This document shows, piece after piece, positions 9,508 to 18,322 of a stretch of DNA of 64,000 nt. Position 1 is the stretch's first letter, and each line of letters starts with the position of its first letter. The translations under genes and the position numbers were made by a program. The stretch spans positions 94,752 through 158,751 of the forward strand of contig CALDSR010000041.1 in assembly GCA_937924505.1 (NCBI GenBank), given 5' to 3'. Below the pieces are notes generated by a model, which did not search any database, was not told the origin of the DNA, and saw nothing but the letters and a program-made list of their open reading frames with translations. This DNA is from an uncultured Granulosicoccus sp. Lineage in GTDB: Bacteria > Pseudomonadota > Gammaproteobacteria > Granulosicoccales > Granulosicoccaceae.

Positions 9508-10617
9508 TTACTTCAAATGCATCTCTACTCGACGGTTTTGCGAGCGTCCAATAGCCGTAGCATTGCTACTTGTGGGATGTAATTCACCAAAGGCGCGCGT
9601 TTTCAGCCGCGCTTGGGGAAAACCGAGAGAAGCCAGATAGTCTCGGACTGCCGCCGCCCGGCGCATTGACAAGGCCAAATTGAACTCCTGCCCACCGATC
9701 CAATCGGTATGGCCCTGAATTTCAACGTCAAGTTCACTCTTTCTCATCTGATCAACAAATGAATTCAGTTTTGCTATGGATTCTTCAGAAATGTCCGATT
9801 TGCCCAAATCAAAGTAGACATAAGGTGGAACGATGGGGCGAAAATTCGTCGGGCCATCGTAGGCAATCGGTTTTCGTGCAGGTAACGGATCGGCAACAGA
9901 AGCCGTGTCAACACTCGGGCCTTTGTTCGCTGCGATTTTCGCCGCTGATACCGATGGCAATTTACCGAATCGTTTGACGAGCGTTGCGGTCAGATACTGC
10001 GCATCAGTGTCCAGACCAATATATTCACCGCGCAGCGCAAAGCCATTTTTAAACCCGTATTCAAGCCCAAGGCCAAACACAGCATGCGAGGTATGATCTC
10101 GCTGGGTATCAACATTACCATCGTCGTCGGTGAGAACCCCTATACCGAAACGGCCATAAAGTGACAGGCCTTCACGCCGTGCATCCCCGCGTCCGTTTGA
10201 TGAACGTAGAAACGATCCACTCTGATTGTTAAAGAGATAAGCAATTGCGGTTGCACCATAAACTTCGTAATCAACATCACCAACGGGCGCACCGAGAAAA
10301 CCGACTGAGGCAGACCCCAGAGAAGCCGCGTACACCTCAGCGCTGAGTAGTCGCGAAAAATCGTAGCCGATAGCGATATGAAAGCCTATGTCGTTATCAT
10401 CCTGGATTGTCAACGCAGGACTTGGTGAACGTGGTTTGAGATGCGTCGGCCCTGTACCAATAGCAACATACGGGCGTTTTACAAAAGGTGATCTTGTTAC
10501 ATCGTCGCTGGATTCGTCTGCATTGGCCACCGCGTGCAGGCCGCTAACAATCAGACTGACCGCAAACACGCCCGCACAAAAACGAAACACTGGGCGTACA
10601 GCACACGCAAAGCTCAC
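9508..10617 (-). CDS. OmpA-family outer-membrane protein (barrel plus peptidoglycan-binding domain)
   Basis: A 369-residue protein. The signal region (FRFCAGVFAVSLIVSGLHAVANA) leads to an OmpA/PagP-like barrel of ~190 residues (KRPYVAIGTGPTHLK... LVKRFGKL). After a Pro-rich linker comes the OmpA C-terminal domain: PPYVYFDLGKSDIS, IQGHTDWIGG, LSMRRAAAVRDYL and SQNRRVEMHLK. That domain binds diaminopimelate and anchors the outer membrane to peptidoglycan. I place the start at GTG 10617: it overlaps the upstream stop as GTGA and has a GGGAGG ribosome site 7 bases ahead. This implies translational coupling to the large surface protein. A frame continuing to 10674 exists but lacks these signals. 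Confidence 0.85.
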   Translation of the reverse strand: MSFACAVRPVFRFCAGVFAVSLIVSGLHAVANADESSDDVTRSPFVKRPYVAIGTGPTHLKPRSPSPALTIQDDNDIGFHIAIGYDFSRLLSAEVYAASLGSASVGFLGAPVGDVDYEVYGATAIAYLFNNQSGSFLRSSNGRGDARREGLSLYGRFGIGVLTDDDGNVDTQRDHTSHAVFGLGLEYGFKNGFALRGEYIGLDTDAQYLTATLVKRFGKLPSVSAAKIAANKGPSVDTASVADPLPARKPIAYDGPTNFRPIVPPYVYFDLGKSDISEESIAKLNSFVDQMRKSELDVEIQGHTDWIGGQEFNLALSMRRAAAVRDYLASLGFPQARLKTRAFGELHPTSSNATAIGRSQNRRVEMHLK

Positions 10618-12614
10618 GATCGACCTCCCGCACGACGACGCCAACCGCTCAAAGCAACCCGCCCGATAAAGCACAACGACAAGAAGGCAACGACGAACAT
10701 CGAAAGGGAACCAACACCCGAACCACGAATGCCGGTTTCAAGTGTCAGGTTGGTACATGCACATTCAACAAAATCATTCTCACCATTGTTGTTCAGGTCA
10801 CTGAACCGAATGACATTGGCCGTGACCGTCCCCGTCACCGCTGTTCCATCCACATCCTCAACGACATACAAGAACGAGTCAGTGCCGTAGAAGCCAAAAT
10901 TCGGCGTATAGCTTATGACGCCGTTCGATTCGGTAATCGTTGCATTCGGCGATTCGCTGATACTCATGATGACAAGTCCACCGCCTGCGCCATCGATATC
11001 ATTGGCCAGGACATCAACCGATGCCGTCTCACCTGAATTGACCGAAAAGCTATCTGGATTGGCGGTTGTCGCGAGACTATCGTTTGAACCGACCGCCGAG
11101 TCATCGCCACCTGTTCCAGCGCCACTGGTATCCGATCCACCCGCATCACTGCTGCCATCGTTGGATGTACCGGTATCGCTTCCGCCCGTTCCCCCGCCAC
11201 TGGTATCAGAACCTCCGGCATCGCTCAAGCCACCCGTGGCACTACCTGATGTGTCAGTGCCTGGATTGCCACTGTCGTTGGTATCGACAAAGGCAAAATA
11301 CACATTGGATGTATCGTTACCGTTGACCACCAACAATTGCGGATTACTACCGGGGGCAATGGTCAGCCCCGGAGGCAAATCCGGATCAGACTCCTGCAAG
11401 AAGACGAAGTAAGTACCGTCCGGCAACCCTGGTATAAAAAAGTGGCCATCAAGATCACTGTCGATGGGATCAGACACTAGTGAATCGATCGTCGGCTCAA
11501 AAACACCGTTATTGTCAGAATCAGCGTAGATGGCAATCGATATATCGCTGATACCAGCCTCGTTTTCCGTCGGCATACCATCACCATTTTCATCCTTGAA
11601 TACGCGACCGCTTGCGACACTTAGTCCATCCTCAACAAAGTACCCGGACAAGCCACCGTAAAAGTCCGCATCATCGCCAACCACGATGTCATCATCAGAC
11701 GTGTCGTTCGGAAACGTCGAAGGGTCTGTCAGTACATGCACATTACTTTCAACATCATCAGAGAAGAACGAGAACCCGTAATAGCGTTGCCCGGCACGCA
11801 AACCGAGCAAATCAGTCGAAATGTAAGCCAGCCCGACATTTTCGACCGTACGTTCGGTTTCGGTAGGAAAGCCTTGTGGCGATCTGAATTCGTTTTGCAG
11901 AAAAGTGTATTGATGGCTCAATGGCGTCGAGAAGTAACAGAGATCCGGATCGACGCAGCCACTGCGATCAACAAAGATCAATGGTCCATATTCAGACGGT
12001 TGCCCAAACTCGTCCAAGGCAAGGATGGCTGCGACCTTGACCGGATTGTTACTCGATTTTTCAGAGACCACATGTCCCGCCCGAGCCATCGCTGTGTCGT
12101 CCAGAGGCGCCAGCAGTCCAAAATCGAATATGTAATCAAGACGCTCGATATTCTTGGCATCTGGCAAGACATTGGAAAAAAGATCAAGTGCACCACGATT
12201 GATAACGCGACTCTCCAGCATGGCCGCGATATCGCAATTACCGGAACCCGAACCATCACTTGGATAATCAGCCGCCAACGATTGAGATTGATCCCCATCA
12301 GCCAGACGTTCGACAAAGATTCCACAAGGTTCGCCACTCACCAGATCAGCAATGTCATCACGTCGAACTTCGACTCTGTTTGCCGACATCGCATAGCCAA
12401 AACGGGCCGCAGGTGTCGAAAAGCCTGTCATCAGCTCATTGTCCCCCATACCCCAGAAATACGTGAATCCCTCAACGGTATAACTGAAAGGCACAGCAGG
12501 TACGCGTGTGGTGTGAATTTCCGTCACCTCACCTGCAGCTTTCGCGGTGTCAGTGATAGCGACACTAAGCAGCAGCGGTATTACCATGGAAAAGGCGGGC
12601 TTTCGAAAAGTCAT
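10614..12614 (-). CDS. Large exported protein with SdrD-B and cadherin-like domains and C-terminal membrane anchor
   Basis: A 666-residue secreted protein. A signal peptide (MTFRKPAFSMVIPLLLSVAITDTAKA) precedes a ~300-residue region I do not recognise. An SdrD B-like fold follows (GRVFKDENGDGMPTENEAGI..., PDGTYFVFLQES), then a Ser/Gly/Thr/Asp-rich low-complexity spacer, then a cadherin/Big-type domain (TANPDSFSVNSGETASVDVLANDID... YTPNFGFYGTDSF). The C-terminus is a short Cys-rich segment, one hydrophobic helix (MFVVAFLSLCFIGRVAL) and RRRAGG, resembling a GlyGly-CTERM-like sorting tail. The ATG at 12614 has GGAG 5 bases upstream; ATG 12644 is weaker. It looks like an adhesin or matrix component, coupled to the OmpA-type gene. 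Confidence 0.75.
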   Translation of the reverse strand: MTFRKPAFSMVIPLLLSVAITDTAKAAGEVTEIHTTRVPAVPFSYTVEGFTYFWGMGDNELMTGFSTPAARFGYAMSANRVEVRRDDIADLVSGEPCGIFVERLADGDQSQSLAADYPSDGSGSGNCDIAAMLESRVINRGALDLFSNVLPDAKNIERLDYIFDFGLLAPLDDTAMARAGHVVSEKSSNNPVKVAAILALDEFGQPSEYGPLIFVDRSGCVDPDLCYFSTPLSHQYTFLQNEFRSPQGFPTETERTVENVGLAYISTDLLGLRAGQRYYGFSFFSDDVESNVHVLTDPSTFPNDTSDDDIVVGDDADFYGGLSGYFVEDGLSVASGRVFKDENGDGMPTENEAGISDISIAIYADSDNNGVFEPTIDSLVSDPIDSDLDGHFFIPGLPDGTYFVFLQESDPDLPPGLTIAPGSNPQLLVVNGNDTSNVYFAFVDTNDSGNPGTDTSGSATGGLSDAGGSDTSGGGTGGSDTGTSNDGSSDAGGSDTSGAGTGGDDSAVGSNDSLATTANPDSFSVNSGETASVDVLANDIDGAGGGLVIMSISESPNATITESNGVISYTPNFGFYGTDSFLYVVEDVDGTAVTGTVTANVIRFSDLNNNGENDFVECACTNLTLETGIRGSGVGSLSMFVVAFLSLCFIGRVALSGWRRRAGGRS

Positions 12615-12682
12615 AGCAGCTCCGGACGAGAAAAAATCATGCATCGAGCACCTTGGTGATAAGGCATTAGCAAAAAGCTACC

Positions 12683-12698
12683 TGTGACAGCACTCACA
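12683..12698. promoter_or_regulatory. Perfect CRP/Vfr-type palindrome TGTGA-N6-TCACA
   Basis: TGTGACAGCACTCACA matches the CRP consensus TGTGA-N6-TCACA at all ten specified bases, and the symmetry extends one base on each side (CTGTGA...TCACAG). It lies 69 bases upstream of the start of the large surface protein on the minus strand, a position suitable for class I or II activation. I infer cAMP-CRP control of the three-gene surface cassette. No CRP gene is in the window to confirm it. Confidence 0.6.
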
Positions 12699-12822
12699 GC
12701 CCGCAGATTGATCATGCGCGCGATGTGAAAAAGACAATTTTTTGCGCAGCCTGTCACATTGTAGCGGAGCTATGGTACCGGAGTGGCAAAGATCAAATGT
12801 TTCAAGTTACCAAGGTTTACCT

Positions 12823-13401
12823 CTAATCAAACAGATGCAGATCGGCATATTGCATCAACATCAGGGTTTTGCCATCAGTAATATTCCCATCGGCAATCCA
12901 CTGGCGAACCTCATCGAAGCGAGCTTCCAGTACTTCGATGTCCTCCCCCTCTGATTCAAGCCCGCCGCCGGCGCTGACGCGTTGCTCGGCACGGTAGGGT
13001 GCGGCGTAATAATGCAGCTGTTCTGTCACCGATCCCGGGCTGACGTATGCCTTGAACAGAAATGTCGCATCCCCGATATGGAAACCGGTTTCCTCCGCGG
13101 CTTCCTGGAGCACGGTCGCGAGCGGATCACCGCCATCGATGACGCCCGCTGGCACCTCCAGAAGGAAACCGTCGCCATCAACCTCGAACGCCGGATAACG
13201 AAATTGCCGTGTCAGGATGACTGTCTGCTGCGCAAGGTTGTAGAGCAACAGTGCGGCGCCATGGCCACGATGATATATCTCGCGCTTTTGTCGTTGCCAT
13301 TGCCCATCGCGCCGTAAGTAGTCGAATTCGACCGCTTCCAGACGCGCCCATTCTGATGACAGCAATCGGGTGCTGATCCGCTTTATTCGATCCTGACTCA
13401 T
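12823..13401 (-). CDS. NUDIX hydrolase (ADP-ribose / GDP-mannose pyrophosphatase type)
   Basis: A 192-residue protein close in length and pattern to NudK/NudF-type nucleoside-diphosphate-sugar pyrophosphatases. Features include DGFLLEVPAGVIDGGDPLATVLQEAAEETGF, HYYAAPY and the C-terminal DGKTLMLMQYADL. The Nudix box is slightly non-canonical: the first Glu is Asp and the Arg of REUxEExGU is Gln (QEAAEETGF), while both metal-binding Glu residues are kept. It would hydrolyse ADP-ribose, GDP-mannose or a similar sugar nucleotide in the cytosol. The gene is monocistronic, with the Spy-like gene starting divergently 146 bases away. Confidence 0.86.
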   Translation of the reverse strand: MSQDRIKRISTRLLSSEWARLEAVEFDYLRRDGQWQRQKREIYHRGHGAALLLYNLAQQTVILTRQFRYPAFEVDGDGFLLEVPAGVIDGGDPLATVLQEAAEETGFHIGDATFLFKAYVSPGSVTEQLHYYAAPYRAEQRVSAGGGLESEGEDIEVLEARFDEVRQWIADGNITDGKTLMLMQYADLHLFD

Positions 13402-13547
13402 ACCGCCATCCTCTCCTGTTACAGCCTGTTACATCTTGTTGTCAAAGCGAAAAGCCATGTTGAGCAGACAGGCAGATACTCTGTTCAGGCTCTGCGGAAA
13501 CATCAGATGCCAACACTGAATTTCAACTCTATCCGGGGACATTATCA

Positions 13548-14009
13548 ATGAAAAACCTTAAAACTCTCGTTATTGGCGGCGTTGCCGCCACTGCAATCGT
13601 ACTAGGCGCTTCAGCCTTTGCTGATCGAGATCAGAATCGCGAAAGTGAACGTGGCGCCAGGATGATCGAACGCATATCCAGCAAGCTTGAACTGACCGAT
13701 GATCAAAAGGTGGCACTCACAGCCTTCGGTACAGAGCTGCGGGAAACTCGAGATCTGATGCGCGGCGGCGAACACGGCAACATGCGACTTGAGCTGACCG
13801 CCTTGATCAGCGCTGACACATTTGATCAGGGCGCAGCCTTGACAATGATCACTGATCGAGCGGCAGCTCTGGAAGCCAACGCACCAGAGCTTGTGGCAGC
13901 CGCAGCCTTGTTCTTCGATGGACTTAGCGCTGAGCAGAAGGCCGAGATCCAGAAATTCACCAACAAGGCCGGAAAACGTGGTCGATTCAGCCGCGCTCAC
14001 AACGACTAG
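13548..14009 (+). CDS. Spy/CpxP-like periplasmic LTXXQ protein
   Basis: A 153-residue periplasmic protein. After the signal peptide (MKNLKTLVIGGVAATAIVLGASAFA) come a charged helical region and two LTXXQ-type motifs, LELTDDQK and GLSAEQK. These are typical of CpxP/Spy-family proteins, which form cradle-shaped dimers that chaperone envelope proteins or repress the Cpx sensor. A response regulator and sensor kinase follow on the same strand, which supports a CpxP-like feedback role. Total length matches the family. Family assignment is good; the chaperone versus signalling role is not settled by sequence. Confidence 0.82.
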   Translation: MKNLKTLVIGGVAATAIVLGASAFADRDQNRESERGARMIERISSKLELTDDQKVALTAFGTELRETRDLMRGGEHGNMRLELTALISADTFDQGAALTMITDRAAALEANAPELVAAAALFFDGLSAEQKAEIQKFTNKAGKRGRFSRAHND

Positions 14010-14028
14010 ACCAAGGCTCACATTCACG

Positions 14029-14060
14029 CTCAATGGGTCGCCCAAGGGTGCCCCATTGAG
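14029..14060 (+). terminator. Inverted repeat between spy-like gene and regulator gene
   Basis: CTCAATGGG (14029-14037) and CCCATTGAG (14052-14060) are a perfect 9-base inverted repeat with a 14-base loop that can itself pair (GCCC/GGG). It starts 19 bases after the spy-like stop and ends 14 bases before the regulator ATG. There is no T-tract, so it is more likely an attenuator or mRNA-stabilising stem-loop that lets the upstream gene be made in excess than a complete terminator. Confidence 0.45.
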
Positions 14061-14074
14061 TTAGGCTGCAATCC

Positions 14075-14779
14075 ATGCATTCTGTACTGCTGATAGATGA
14101 TGACGGCAAGCTCGCCGATGTGCTGACAGACTACTGTGCACAATTCGATATCCGTATTGAACCCGCGCTGCGTCCGAGTATCGGTCTCGAAAAACTCGAC
14201 TCTTTCGATTTCGATGCCGTGATACTGGACGTCATGATGCCCGAGATGGATGGTTTCGAGGTCTGTAAACGGATCAGAATGTCCAGTGATATTCCCATCA
14301 TCATGTTGACAGCACGCGGGGATGTCACCGATCGAATCGTCGGACTCGAACTCGGCGCGGATGATTATTTGCCAAAACCCTTCGAACCAAGGGAGCTGAT
14401 CGCACGACTCAATTCAAACATCAAGCGACACGCCGCAATCCCGAAGTCAACACCTGCTGCACCCGATAAACAAACACTGTATTACGAAGACATTACGCTC
14501 TATCCAGACAGACGGGAAGTGCACGTGCAAGGGCAGTCGGTCGAGCTGACCACCAAGGAGTTTGATCTCGTGCTGTTACTGGCAAGGTCTGCAGGTACCG
14601 CCTTCAGTCGTGATGAGATATTGAGCGAACTCAAAGGAACGGACAACGAACTTTTTTCCCGTTCGGTCGACATTTTGGTCAGTCGCCTGAGAGCCAAACT
14701 CAAACCCGCCAATCCGATACGCACCATTCACGGGGCCGGCTACAGTTTTGCCGCAAGCGTCAAGGATCCACCTGCGTGA
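14075..14779 (+). CDS. OmpR/CpxR-family response regulator
   Basis: A 234-residue regulator. The receiver domain (1-115) has the acidic pocket D8-D9-D10, phospho-acceptor D52 (VILDVMMP), T79 in the LTA segment and K101 in LPKPF. The winged-helix output domain (~130-228) has ELTTKEFDLVLLLARSAG, RDEILSEL and the RSVDILVSRLRAKL recognition helix ending in IRTIHGAGYSF. It should bind direct-repeat DNA sites after phosphorylation by the kinase encoded just downstream. Its stop overlaps the kinase GTG start (GTGA), so the pair is translationally coupled. Cpx-like by context; the exact regulon is unknown. Confidence 0.93.
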   Translation: MHSVLLIDDDGKLADVLTDYCAQFDIRIEPALRPSIGLEKLDSFDFDAVILDVMMPEMDGFEVCKRIRMSSDIPIIMLTARGDVTDRIVGLELGADDYLPKPFEPRELIARLNSNIKRHAAIPKSTPAAPDKQTLYYEDITLYPDRREVHVQGQSVELTTKEFDLVLLLARSAGTAFSRDEILSELKGTDNELFSRSVDILVSRLRAKLKPANPIRTIHGAGYSFAASVKDPPA

Positions 14780-16233
14780 TTGCGGCCCTGACCCGTTCCC
14801 TTTCACTCAGACTGCTCGGCATCTTTGTCGTGACGGCCTTGCTGGTCATGCTCATTCTGGTCTCGTTTTTCAGTCGTGGGCTCGGCACACAATGGAAACG
14901 CACGATCCAACCGCACCTTGTTCAATATGTACGTTACCTGCAGAATGACATTGGCAGTCCGCCGGACACAACGCAGGCGCAAGCAATCGCCGACCGGCTG
15001 CCGATCACGATCGCTATCTATCAGGGAGATACCTTTCTCTACGCCACCGACGACAAACCGTTCCCTTTGGAAAACCTGACCTTCCGGCACAGCCGGAAAC
15101 TCGCCACCGAAAATGAGGACTTGTCGGGTGTGCCCATTACTGCCAGCCTGACGAGGCGAAATCGATCTGGCGACAATGTACTCAGAATTCGGGAAAACGG
15201 CTACTCGGTTTATTACCGACTGGATCGTTCATGGCAAAACCGCTCCTCGTCGCAGCATAAGCGTAAAGGAGGCTGGCGATCAGGTGAGAACAAGCGATTC
15301 CAGATTGACGAAGTCTTCGAGGCATTGCTGGCTCTGGCTCTGGTATTGCTCGCAAGCTTTTTTACCATTCGCCATCAGTTGAAACCGATCCAGAAAATCC
15401 AGAAAAGTGTTGGTCGTATCAGTGACGGGGAGCTCAATCATCGAATCAAGCTTGACGGTCGTCACGACCTCGCGATGCTGGGTAGCAGCATCAACAGCAT
15501 GGCAGACCGAATCCAGGCAATGCTTGATGCCAAACGACAACTGTTACTGGCCATCAGCCATGAATTGCGCTCACCCTTGACACGCGCACGTATCGCAACT
15601 GAACTCTTTCCCTACTCAGAGAATCGACAACGACTCGAGGATGATCTGAACGATATGCAAACCCTGATCTCAGACATCATGGAGTCCGAAAGGCTCAGGG
15701 GTAATCATGGCGTACTTGATATCAAATACGTTGATATGCGCTCTCTGATCGAATCGGAACTCGATTACTTTGAAAAACAGTTGAACGATAACGACCAGAT
15801 ACAGTTCGATACTTCTCAGCTTGACAAGTCCGTTATTGATGGCGATGGGACACGGCTTCGAATACTATGTCGCAATCTAATCAAAAACGCGATGCAACAT
15901 GGCCGCAATCACGACGGGCAGCTTGTACTTGAGTTATCACTGTCAGATAACGATGAATCCATTAAACTCACGGTAAGGGATCATGGGCCAGGTATTCCCG
16001 CAGAGCATATCGACAAACTGACAGAAGCTTTCTACCGGCCAGACTCTTCACGCACCCGCGATACCGGCGGCTTTGGTATGGGATTGACATTGGCGTCGCT
16101 GATAGCTGATGCACATGGTGGCAAACTGACGATCAGCAGCGAAGTATCCAGTGGCCACACCGAAGATTCGACTATGCCGAGTGGCACAAGCGTCAGCTTG
16201 ACTCTGCCTAGGAATCAAATCGAACCAGCGTGA
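14776..16233 (+). CDS. Sensor histidine kinase (CpxA-like)
   Basis: A 485-residue membrane kinase. TM1 is at ~14-33, a periplasmic sensor region spans ~35-178, and TM2 is at ~181-198. HAMP follows (~199-250). The H-box ISHELRSPLTR has phospho-accepting His262, and the ATPase domain has the N box (LCRNLIKNAMQHG), G1 (VRDHGPGIP) and a G2-like GGFGMGLTLA. The start is GTG at 14776, overlapping the regulator stop by four bases. Together with the Spy-like gene this forms an envelope-stress type cascade. The 3' end overlaps the convergent small VWA gene by 26 bases. Confidence 0.92.
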   Translation: MIAALTRSLSLRLLGIFVVTALLVMLILVSFFSRGLGTQWKRTIQPHLVQYVRYLQNDIGSPPDTTQAQAIADRLPITIAIYQGDTFLYATDDKPFPLENLTFRHSRKLATENEDLSGVPITASLTRRNRSGDNVLRIRENGYSVYYRLDRSWQNRSSSQHKRKGGWRSGENKRFQIDEVFEALLALALVLLASFFTIRHQLKPIQKIQKSVGRISDGELNHRIKLDGRHDLAMLGSSINSMADRIQAMLDAKRQLLLAISHELRSPLTRARIATELFPYSENRQRLEDDLNDMQTLISDIMESERLRGNHGVLDIKYVDMRSLIESELDYFEKQLNDNDQIQFDTSQLDKSVIDGDGTRLRILCRNLIKNAMQHGRNHDGQLVLELSLSDNDESIKLTVRDHGPGIPAEHIDKLTEAFYRPDSSRTRDTGGFGMGLTLASLIADAHGGKLTISSEVSSGHTEDSTMPSGTSVSLTLPRNQIEPA

Positions 16234-16600
16234 AACCGTCCGCTTCGAAACTACCATCAGATAAGAGATAACGGCTGTCAGCATCAAAAGGCTTGTATCG
16301 CAACAAGTCATCAGCGCTACCGCGACCAAACGCGGTCCGGAATATTGTCTGACGGTCACGAATATCCGAAAGCTCACCGATCATTGCCTTGTCAGTGGCA
16401 ATAGTAATTTTTCGATAGCGCGATCGCTGTTCCAGTTCATTGATCCAATTCTGCATCTGCGGAAATGTATCTTTCATCGAAAATGAGGTATCAACCACGA
16501 CCAGCACAGTTGCCGGGTTGGACGAGAAATAGAAATGCGCACCGAGCCAAGCAACCGCATGCACAGCTATAAACAGCGCAAACACACGAATCCATTTCAT
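16208..16600 (-). CDS. Small membrane-anchored protein with truncated VWA domain
   Basis: A 130-residue protein with one N-terminal membrane helix (WIRVFALFIAVHAVAWLGAHFYF) and then VLVVVDTSFSMKDTF. DTSFSM (D37) is the DxSxS part of a MIDAS metal site. A full VWA domain is ~170-200 residues, so only the first half is present. The C-terminus (DDLLRYKPFDADSRYLLSDGSFEADGF) could replace the rest. It follows the solute-binding/VWA gene by four bases and is the last gene of that operon. I do not know its function; a partner or regulator of the larger VWA protein is the simplest guess. Confidence 0.68.
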   Translation of the reverse strand: MKWIRVFALFIAVHAVAWLGAHFYFSSNPATVLVVVDTSFSMKDTFPQMQNWINELEQRSRYRKITIATDKAMIGELSDIRDRQTIFRTAFGRGSADDLLRYKPFDADSRYLLSDGSFEADGFTLVRFDS

Positions 16601-16604
16601 CAGA

Positions 16605-18308
16605 CTACATTTCCGAATTCAAAAGGTTACCGATGCGGTAGGACGCCGACTCTGCACTCGATGTTATATAGGCACCCTCGGCAAGACCGGATAACTGCTT
16701 GAGTTCATCAGACTGTACCTCGTAAGCAATGGAGTGAACCGGCATACCGGACCACTCAAGCGCCGCCTGCACATCATCGAGTGCCATGCCACGATTGCGC
16801 TCGCCATCAGACAGCACAAAGATCACCGGCTTGTGATCAGGGTGCGTCTCGAGAAACGTGTACAAGCGCGATGCAGCAACCATCACCGCATTATTCGTCG
16901 CGGTTCTACCACCTGTGCTCAATCGCTCCACAGCCCCGATAAACAGGGATTTTTGCTGGACATCAAAATTGCTGACATCAAGATCGACGTTTACGGATTC
17001 ACTGTATGTGACCAGACCAATCGCATTGTTGGAGCTGATCAAATCCGATGACTCGATCAGTGCCTTCTTCAGATTCTTGATACGGGTACCGTCCATCGAA
17101 CCCGAAATGTCAGCGACAAAAACCGCTGCCACAGGACGTCCACCCGACTTTTTTTCTTTCCACAATCCTTGTGCGCGAGCAATCGTGTCACCTTCCTCGA
17201 TCGCATACGCAGGAGCGTAATCAGGATTTCCGGCGAAGCCGAAGCGCTTGACCACAGCTTGCTCTTGCTTGATAAATTCAGCAAACATCTCGAGCACTTC
17301 ACGCTCAGCTGGATCAGCCTCTTCTGTCGCGTAAAGCGGACTGTCGTGACGCACACCAAAGGGAATAAATTCATAGTCCTTCATACCCGTGACATTAACC
17401 CATGACTGATTCTCCATGACCATGGCATCCAGCACCCCACTGCCCTGCGCGGCATCACGCATCTGCAAGGTCGTTTGTGCAACAAACGGCACGCCGGTCT
17501 GAAACGCTTCGAAGGCACTGGCAACATCGGGGGAAAGCATGTCCGCCTCATTGCCATCGGCAAAGGCGCTGAGAATGGTCAAGAGGAAATTAAGACCCGT
17601 GCTTGATTGGTAGGGATTGGTATAACCCATGGCAAACTCACCATTGGTCACATGGGTCAGAAGCTTTGCAACATCAAGCTTTCCGTTCGTTAGAATCACA
17701 TCGCTCTTGGAGCGCTTGACGACGATTCCCGCCGTATTCGGTGCGGTCACCTCACTGATGACATCGAGTTGTACACCATCAGCTTCGAGCATCTTGGCCC
17801 ACAAGGCATTGCTCGGCGAAAATGCATCAGGGATGTACTGACCCGCCAGCATGAATTGCGTACCAAGACCCGATGCTATCTTGCGAATAGAGACAGCAGC
17901 CTCTTTGCCATTGGACAATTGCTGCCGGGAGTTGTTGAACGCCTCAGCCAGATCATTGTAAAAGCCATCTCGCCCCTGGCCCGCTTTTTCTGATGACGTG
18001 AAAATTTCTACCGATTCAACCCGCGAACTGTCGCGGCGACCTACTCCGATCGGATATTCGTCAAGGCTCGGCAACAAGGACAACAGGTTGGTATTGGTCA
18101 GACTGATATTGGCGCGAACCTGATTTTCCTTGAAACTCGGTCGAATATCCTTGTCAACCGTAGACAGTATGAATTCGCGAGCCGATTCCGGGTTGTCTAT
18201 ACGGCTGCCACATGCCGAGATCAGAACCAATATTGCGCCCAGCGACGCAATCAGCGCGTAAGGGGCCAAAGGCTTTCGTCGATTCCCTGGTAAAGACAAA
18301 CGTGTCAT
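16605..18308 (-). CDS. Lipoprotein fusing a solute-binding-like domain with a VWA domain
   Basis: A 567-residue lipoprotein. A signal sequence with lipobox LVLISAC (Cys33) is followed by ~330 residues of periplasmic-binding-protein type fold (LPSLDEYPIGV, ILTNGKLDVAKLLTHVTNGEFAMGYTNPY). A VWA domain starts near residue 400 with a complete MIDAS (DISGSM, then TGGRTATNNA and FVLSDGERN). This architecture matches the 'substrate-binding and VWA domain' proteins found near TelA/XpaC-type genes. It probably sits in the periplasm on a membrane and captures a ligand or protein partner. The middle gene of a three-gene operon, 14 bases downstream of the membrane coiled-coil gene. Confidence 0.8.
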   Translation of the reverse strand: MTRLSLPGNRRKPLAPYALIASLGAILVLISACGSRIDNPESAREFILSTVDKDIRPSFKENQVRANISLTNTNLLSLLPSLDEYPIGVGRRDSSRVESVEIFTSSEKAGQGRDGFYNDLAEAFNNSRQQLSNGKEAAVSIRKIASGLGTQFMLAGQYIPDAFSPSNALWAKMLEADGVQLDVISEVTAPNTAGIVVKRSKSDVILTNGKLDVAKLLTHVTNGEFAMGYTNPYQSSTGLNFLLTILSAFADGNEADMLSPDVASAFEAFQTGVPFVAQTTLQMRDAAQGSGVLDAMVMENQSWVNVTGMKDYEFIPFGVRHDSPLYATEEADPAEREVLEMFAEFIKQEQAVVKRFGFAGNPDYAPAYAIEEGDTIARAQGLWKEKKSGGRPVAAVFVADISGSMDGTRIKNLKKALIESSDLISSNNAIGLVTYSESVNVDLDVSNFDVQQKSLFIGAVERLSTGGRTATNNAVMVAASRLYTFLETHPDHKPVIFVLSDGERNRGMALDDVQAALEWSGMPVHSIAYEVQSDELKQLSGLAEGAYITSSAESASYRIGNLLNSEM

Positions 18309-18322
18309 GACTGATGTGTCCG

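Noticed and set aside
11736..12659. Plus-strand frame of 307 codons
   Set aside because: Antisense to the large surface protein, which has a signal peptide and recognisable domains; the frame has no pattern of a real protein.
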